A DNA stretch of 50,395 nt from Azoarcus sp. (GTDB lineage: Bacteria > Pseudomonadota > Gammaproteobacteria > Burkholderiales > Rhodocyclaceae). The DNA lies in NCBI GenBank assembly GCA_013911595.1, contig JACESY010000003.1:1-50395 (forward strand), written 5' to 3'. Below, piece by piece: positions 46,985-50,395 of the stretch (position 1 is the first letter of the stretch; each line of letters opens with the position of its first letter). Under the pieces are notes generated by a model that was not told the DNA's origin, ran no database searches, and saw only the letters and a program-made list of their open reading frames with translations. The position numbers and the translations under genes were made by a program.

Positions 46985-48970
46985 CTAGCCGGACTTCTGC
47001 ACCGACTGCACTGCATTGCGCCCGCCCTGCTTGGCCAGATACGCGCCGCGATCGGCAAGCTTGATCAGCTCACTCGCGTCGGTCATCTCCGGCCAGCGCT
47101 CGGCCACGCCAATGCTCACCCCGAGTGCTACCCGCTCGCCGCCGAATTCAAGCATCGCTTCGCCCACCGCCTGGCGCGCGCGCTCGGCGCAGGCCAGCGT
47201 CGTCGCAAGCGTGCCGCCCGGGCAGATCACGAGGAATTCGTCACCGCCAATGCGACACAGGACGTCCTGCATGCGCAGCGATTTCTTGAGTGCCTGCGCG
47301 ACCCGGCTCAGCGCCGAGTCGCCGGCCTCGTGACCAAGCGAGTCGTTTATTTCCTTGAGCGAATCAAGGTCGATCACCATGCATGCGAGCGGTCGCCCGC
47401 TACGCTCGGACCCGCCCCACTCCTGTTCCATGCGGTCCATCGCGTAGCGCCGGTTGCGCAAGCCGGTGAGCGGGTCGGTCAGCGCCATGTCGTGCAGACG
47501 CCGGTTGGTGATCGCGAGCTGGGCCGCGAAACCCTGCAGTTCCTGTCGATCATGCTCGAGTTCGCGTTGCAGCCTGACCTCGCGCAGACCGGCACGCAGG
47601 CGAGCAAGCAGCAGGCGATCGGCGCAGGACATCGACACGGCATCGTCGCCGCCGGCCTCGAGCAGCGCGATCAGCGTGTCGTCATCGGCGTCGCGCACAC
47701 GCAGCAGCGTGTGCATGATGCGACCGATGCTGGTTCGGCGCAGCGTCTGGACCATCTCGAGCACTTCTTCGCCGGCATCGTCGCAGCCCAGAATCATCAT
47801 GTGCGGCTGCAGTTCCAGCGCGAAGTCGAGCACACCGCGCACATCGCCGGTTTCGACGATGGAGCAGTCCTCGCCGGCGAGCAGACGCGCCACGCGGCGG
47901 CGACCCGGCCCGTCGGCCTCGACGATCAGCACCACCGGCTTGTCGGGCGAACGCGCCACGACCAGGCGCTCGCGCTCGCGCTCGGACTTGAGCCGCACCC
48001 CTTCGACCGCGCCGGGGGGCTCGCAGGTGGCCTCGGTGGGCACGTCGACGTCGGGAAAACTGCGCGAGGCACGCGGCTCGAGTTTGAGCAGCGCGATCCA
48101 TTCGACCCACAGCGCGAACATGCGTGCCGCTTCGGCGACCATGTCGTCACGCTCGACGCCCAAGGTACCGCCACGCTCGACCAGGTGTTCGAGTCGGGCC
48201 ATGCGCTCGCCTTCCGGCGTAAGGCAGAAGTCGGCGAACGTGCGGGCCATCGTCATCGCGTCGAAGAGGCGCTCCTGGCGACCGCCCGGATCGAACAGCG
48301 GACGATCGACGTCGTCGTAGTGTCGCGCGATCTGCGTGAAGAACCTGGGCACGCCCCAGTGCTCAAGCATTTCTGCCCCGAGATCGGCATGATGGATCGC
48401 AAAGGCCTTGCGCTCGGGCTCAAGCAGCGCCGCGCCACCGCCTTCGACTCGCTCGAGCACTTCGGCATAATCCTCGGGGTAGGCCGTGGCCAGCGCCAAT
48501 TCACCGACCCGCAACAGCAGGCCGAAGCTGAAAGCCTCGTCACTCGCCGCAGCCCCGCAGTGCACCACCGCCGCCTGCATGCCGAGCGCGAGCGCGAGCG
48601 AATGCGACCAGTAGCTTTCGTAGTCGAAGGCGCGGCAGCCGCCCTTACGATGCTCGGACAGCAGCGAAAAGCCGGTGGCGAGTGCTCGGATGGCTGGAAT
48701 GCCGAGCACCATCAACGCTTCGGACACCGACACCACGGGCCGGCGTCCGCGGGAGATGAGTCCGTTGGCGGCCTTGATGACGCGACCGACGAAGGCCGGA
48801 TCACCGCCGATGACGCGCGCAAGTTCCGCCAGCGAGACCTCATCCTGCTTGGTCAGACGGATGACGCGGGTCGCGACGCCTTTCGGGGACGGCAGACGCC
48901 CGGAGGCATGGAGCAACTCGAATGCGCTCTGCCCGCGCCCTGCCGCAATCATTTTTCCGATCGATTCCAT
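46985..48970 (-). CDS. HDOD - degenerate receiver - GGDEF signalling protein
   Basis: A 661-residue soluble protein. Residues ~20-260 are an HDOD domain (RVIRLTKQDEVSLAEL, VSEALMVLGIPAIRAL). Residues ~344-460 look like a receiver that has lost its chemistry: glycine at 396 where the phosphoacceptor Asp should be, and no lysine of the KP motif. The GGDEF domain (~495-655) is intact, with GGDEF at 575-579 and an inhibitory RxxD site (566-569) exactly five residues before it, so it is probably an active, product-inhibited diguanylate cyclase. ATG 48970 (MESIGKM) is preferred to the weaker upstream start at 49060. Confidence 0.85.
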   Translation of the reverse strand: MESIGKMIAAGRGQSAFELLHASGRLPSPKGVATRVIRLTKQDEVSLAELARVIGGDPAFVGRVIKAANGLISRGRRPVVSVSEALMVLGIPAIRALATGFSLLSEHRKGGCRAFDYESYWSHSLALALGMQAAVVHCGAAASDEAFSFGLLLRVGELALATAYPEDYAEVLERVEGGGAALLEPERKAFAIHHADLGAEMLEHWGVPRFFTQIARHYDDVDRPLFDPGGRQERLFDAMTMARTFADFCLTPEGERMARLEHLVERGGTLGVERDDMVAEAARMFALWVEWIALLKLEPRASRSFPDVDVPTEATCEPPGAVEGVRLKSERERERLVVARSPDKPVVLIVEADGPGRRRVARLLAGEDCSIVETGDVRGVLDFALELQPHMMILGCDDAGEEVLEMVQTLRRTSIGRIMHTLLRVRDADDDTLIALLEAGGDDAVSMSCADRLLLARLRAGLREVRLQRELEHDRQELQGFAAQLAITNRRLHDMALTDPLTGLRNRRYAMDRMEQEWGGSERSGRPLACMVIDLDSLKEINDSLGHEAGDSALSRVAQALKKSLRMQDVLCRIGGDEFLVICPGGTLATTLACAERARQAVGEAMLEFGGERVALGVSIGVAERWPEMTDASELIKLADRGAYLAKQGGRNAVQSVQKSG

Positions 48971-49113
48971 AAGATGCCTGCGCGGCCCTGGGCGCGCCCT
49001 ATTGCAGCACGCCGATGCCGGCGCGTTTTGATTATCCTCGCGGATGCGCGTCGCGCGCAAATCACCCGGTCAAGATAGAATCGTCCGATGATCCATCGCT
49101 TGACGCCCGACCC

Positions 49114-49665
49114 ATGAAGTTCTGTTCTCACTGCGCCCATCCGGTGGACTGGCGTATTCCTGCCGGCGACACGCTACCGCGCCATGTCTGTTCGAAATGC
49201 GACACCGTCCATTACGTCAATCCCAAGCTCGTCGTCGGCGCGATCGTCGAGCATCAGGGGCGCATCCTGCTGTGCCGGCGTGCGATCGAACCGCGTCTCG
49301 GCTTCTGGACCCTGCCTGCCGGCTTCATGGAAAACGGCGAGAGCACGTCCGAGGGCGCGGCACGCGAAACCCTCGAGGAAGCCTGTGCGCGCATCGAGGT
49401 CGGCGAGCTGTTCACGCTGATCGACGTGCCGCACATCAACCAGGTGAATCTGATGTACCGCGCCCGGCTGATCGGCACCGAGTTCGCGGCTGGCGACGAA
49501 TCGCTGGAAGTCGCCCTGTTCGACGAGCACGAGGTTCCCTGGGACGCGCTTGCCTTTCGCACCATCTCGCTGGCGCTGCGTCACTATTTCGATGATCGGC
49601 GAATCGGCCGTTTCGGCTTTCATCGCTGCACGCTCGCGCCGACATCGGAGCCGATCCGCGGCTGA
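49114..49665 (+). CDS. Nudix hydrolase with N-terminal zinc ribbon
   Basis: A 183-residue protein. Four cysteines (4, 7, 26, 29) form a zinc ribbon (FCSHCAHPV and HVCSKCDTVHY). The Nudix box runs from G70 with E76, R84-E85 and E88-E89 present; the final glycine is replaced by Cys91, a mild departure. Such proteins hydrolyse nucleoside diphosphates linked to another moiety, often NADH or ADP-ribose. The substrate is not readable from sequence. The start at 49114 gives MKFCSHC, standard for this subfamily. It diverges from the GGDEF gene and is convergent with the EAL gene (7-base gap). Confidence 0.87.
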   Translation: MKFCSHCAHPVDWRIPAGDTLPRHVCSKCDTVHYVNPKLVVGAIVEHQGRILLCRRAIEPRLGFWTLPAGFMENGESTSEGAARETLEEACARIEVGELFTLIDVPHINQVNLMYRARLIGTEFAAGDESLEVALFDEHEVPWDALAFRTISLALRHYFDDRRIGRFGFHRCTLAPTSEPIRG

Positions 49666-49672
49666 GGTCGCG

Positions 49673-50395
49673 TCACGAATATTCGAAGTGCTCGCGCCAC
49701 CAGGTGGCGAACTCGGCTGCGGGCATCGGACGCGCAAACAGGAAGCCCTGCATCTCGCTGCAGCCCGAATGCTGCAGGAAGGCCAGTTGCGCCTCGGTCT
49801 CCACACCCTCGGCAATGACGCGCAAGCGCATCGTGTGCGCCAGCCCGATGATGGCATCGACAATGGCGGCATCATCGGCATCGACCACCACGTCACGCAC
49901 GAAACCCTGATCGATCTTTAGCGCGTCGATGGGTAGCCGCTTGAGATAGGACAGCGACGAATAGCCCGTCCCGAAATCGTCGATCGCCACGCGCACGCCC
50001 ATCGCGCGGATTTCGCTCAACACCGCAACGTTGCGCTCGCCCGGGTCGAGCATGACGCTCTCGGTCAGTTCCAACTCCAGACACTCGGGCGCCAGACCCG
50101 TGGCATCCAGAACGGCGCGAATGGTATTGACGAAGCGCGGCTGGCGAAACTGCTGGGCCGAGATGTTCACCGCCACCGGCACCGCAGGCAGTCCCTCGTT
50201 CTGCCAGGCGCGATTCTGCCGGCAGGCCTGTTCCAGAACCCAGGCACCAATGGCTAGAATCAGGCCGGCGTCCTCCGCAACCGGAATGAAGCGTGACGGC
50301 GGCACCAGCTCGCCGTCCGGACCACGCCAGCGCAACAGTGCCTCGGCGCCGATCAGCCTGCGCGTGCGGCTGTCGACCTGCGGCTGGTAGTGCAG
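49673..50395 (-). CDS. EAL-domain cyclic-di-GMP phosphodiesterase, C-terminal part
   Basis: The frame runs off the right edge, so only about 240 residues are visible. They start [20 protein letters not shown], giving the EAL motif itself, and continue with [34 protein letters not shown] and VIAEGVET. All expected metal and catalytic residues of an active phosphodiesterase are present. Sensor and possibly GGDEF domains would lie upstream, outside the window. Expected to degrade cyclic-di-GMP to pGpG. Confidence 0.9.
   Translation of the reverse strand: MHYQPQVDSRTRRLIGAEALLRWRGPDGELVPPSRFIPVAEDAGLILAIGAWVLEQACRQNRAWQNEGLPAVPVAVNISAQQFRQPRFVNTIRAVLDATGLAPECLELELTESVMLDPGERNVAVLSEIRAMGVRVAIDDFGTGYSSLSYLKRLPIDALKIDQGFVRDVVVDADDAAIVDAIIGLAHTMRLRVIAEGVETEAQLAFLQHSGCSEMQGFLFARPMPAAEFATWWREHFEYS

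Noticed and set aside
46946..49078. 710-codon plus-strand frame over the HDOD-GGDEF gene
   Set aside because: Antisense shadow; the minus-strand protein has intact GGDEF and HDOD motifs.

Overview
The window is GC-rich, gene-dense chromosomal DNA from a Gram-negative bacterium. The gene repertoire and order (rpsP-rimM-trmD-rplS, lptFG/pepA/holC, exbBD-lpxK-trm112-kdsB-adk, flhDC next to motAB and a che operon with two cheV genes) suggest a motile betaproteobacterium of the Rhodocyclales type (Thauera/Azoarcus relatives). That assignment is inferred from gene content and order, not from a search. I see no rRNA, tRNA, CRISPR array, insertion sequence or prophage gene.

Layout. 1-3.8 kb: the 3' end of pssA, a DUF2069 membrane protein and wrbA, then the ribosomal/tRNA-modification operon rpsP-rimM-trmD-rplS, closed by a bidirectional terminator. 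3.8-12.2 kb: lptF-lptG (minus strand) diverge from pepA-holC-hypothetical; then an InaA-type kinase and valS. 12.3-16.3 kb: a methyl-accepting chemotaxis protein, a TusA-type sulfur carrier, a BepA-like periplasmic metalloprotease and moaC. 16.4-24.5 kb: an apparent osmoadaptation block made of two divergent BCCT transporters around a porin, then a methyltransferase translationally coupled to an LTA-synthase/OpgB-like phosphoglycerol transferase. 24.5-29.7 kb (minus strand): a PPi-type phosphofructokinase, a pair of inverted palindromic repeats, and the envelope/housekeeping run exbB-exbD-lpxK-trm112-kdsB-adk. 29.8-33.3 kb (minus strand): a TAXI-type TRAP uptake system (binding protein, DUF1850 protein, fused permease). 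33.3-37 kb: an unusual AT-rich spacer with DnaA-box-like repeats, then xseA, sodB and a transaldolase. 37-46.9 kb (minus strand): flhD-flhC, a terminator, a good sigma-28 promoter, then motA-motB-cheR-cheB-cheV-cheV-cheY-cheZ-cheA. 47-50.4 kb: an HDOD/pseudo-receiver/GGDEF protein, a zinc-ribbon Nudix hydrolase, and the C-terminal part of an EAL phosphodiesterase that runs off the right edge.

How it fits together. The right third is a motility control module: FlhDC would switch on flagellar genes, a sigma-28 site precedes motA, and che products steer the motor. Cyclic-di-GMP enzymes lie just beyond flhD. The che operon is non-standard: CheB has no receiver domain, CheA has no recognisable P2 domain, there is no cheW or cheD, and two CheV proteins are present. 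Most of the rest is ordinary core genome. I found no convincing new defence, mobile or biosynthetic system. The best leads are the BCCT pair with its altered aromatic box and a possible Shine-Dalgarno-masking leader, the rewired che operon, and the spacer upstream of xseA.
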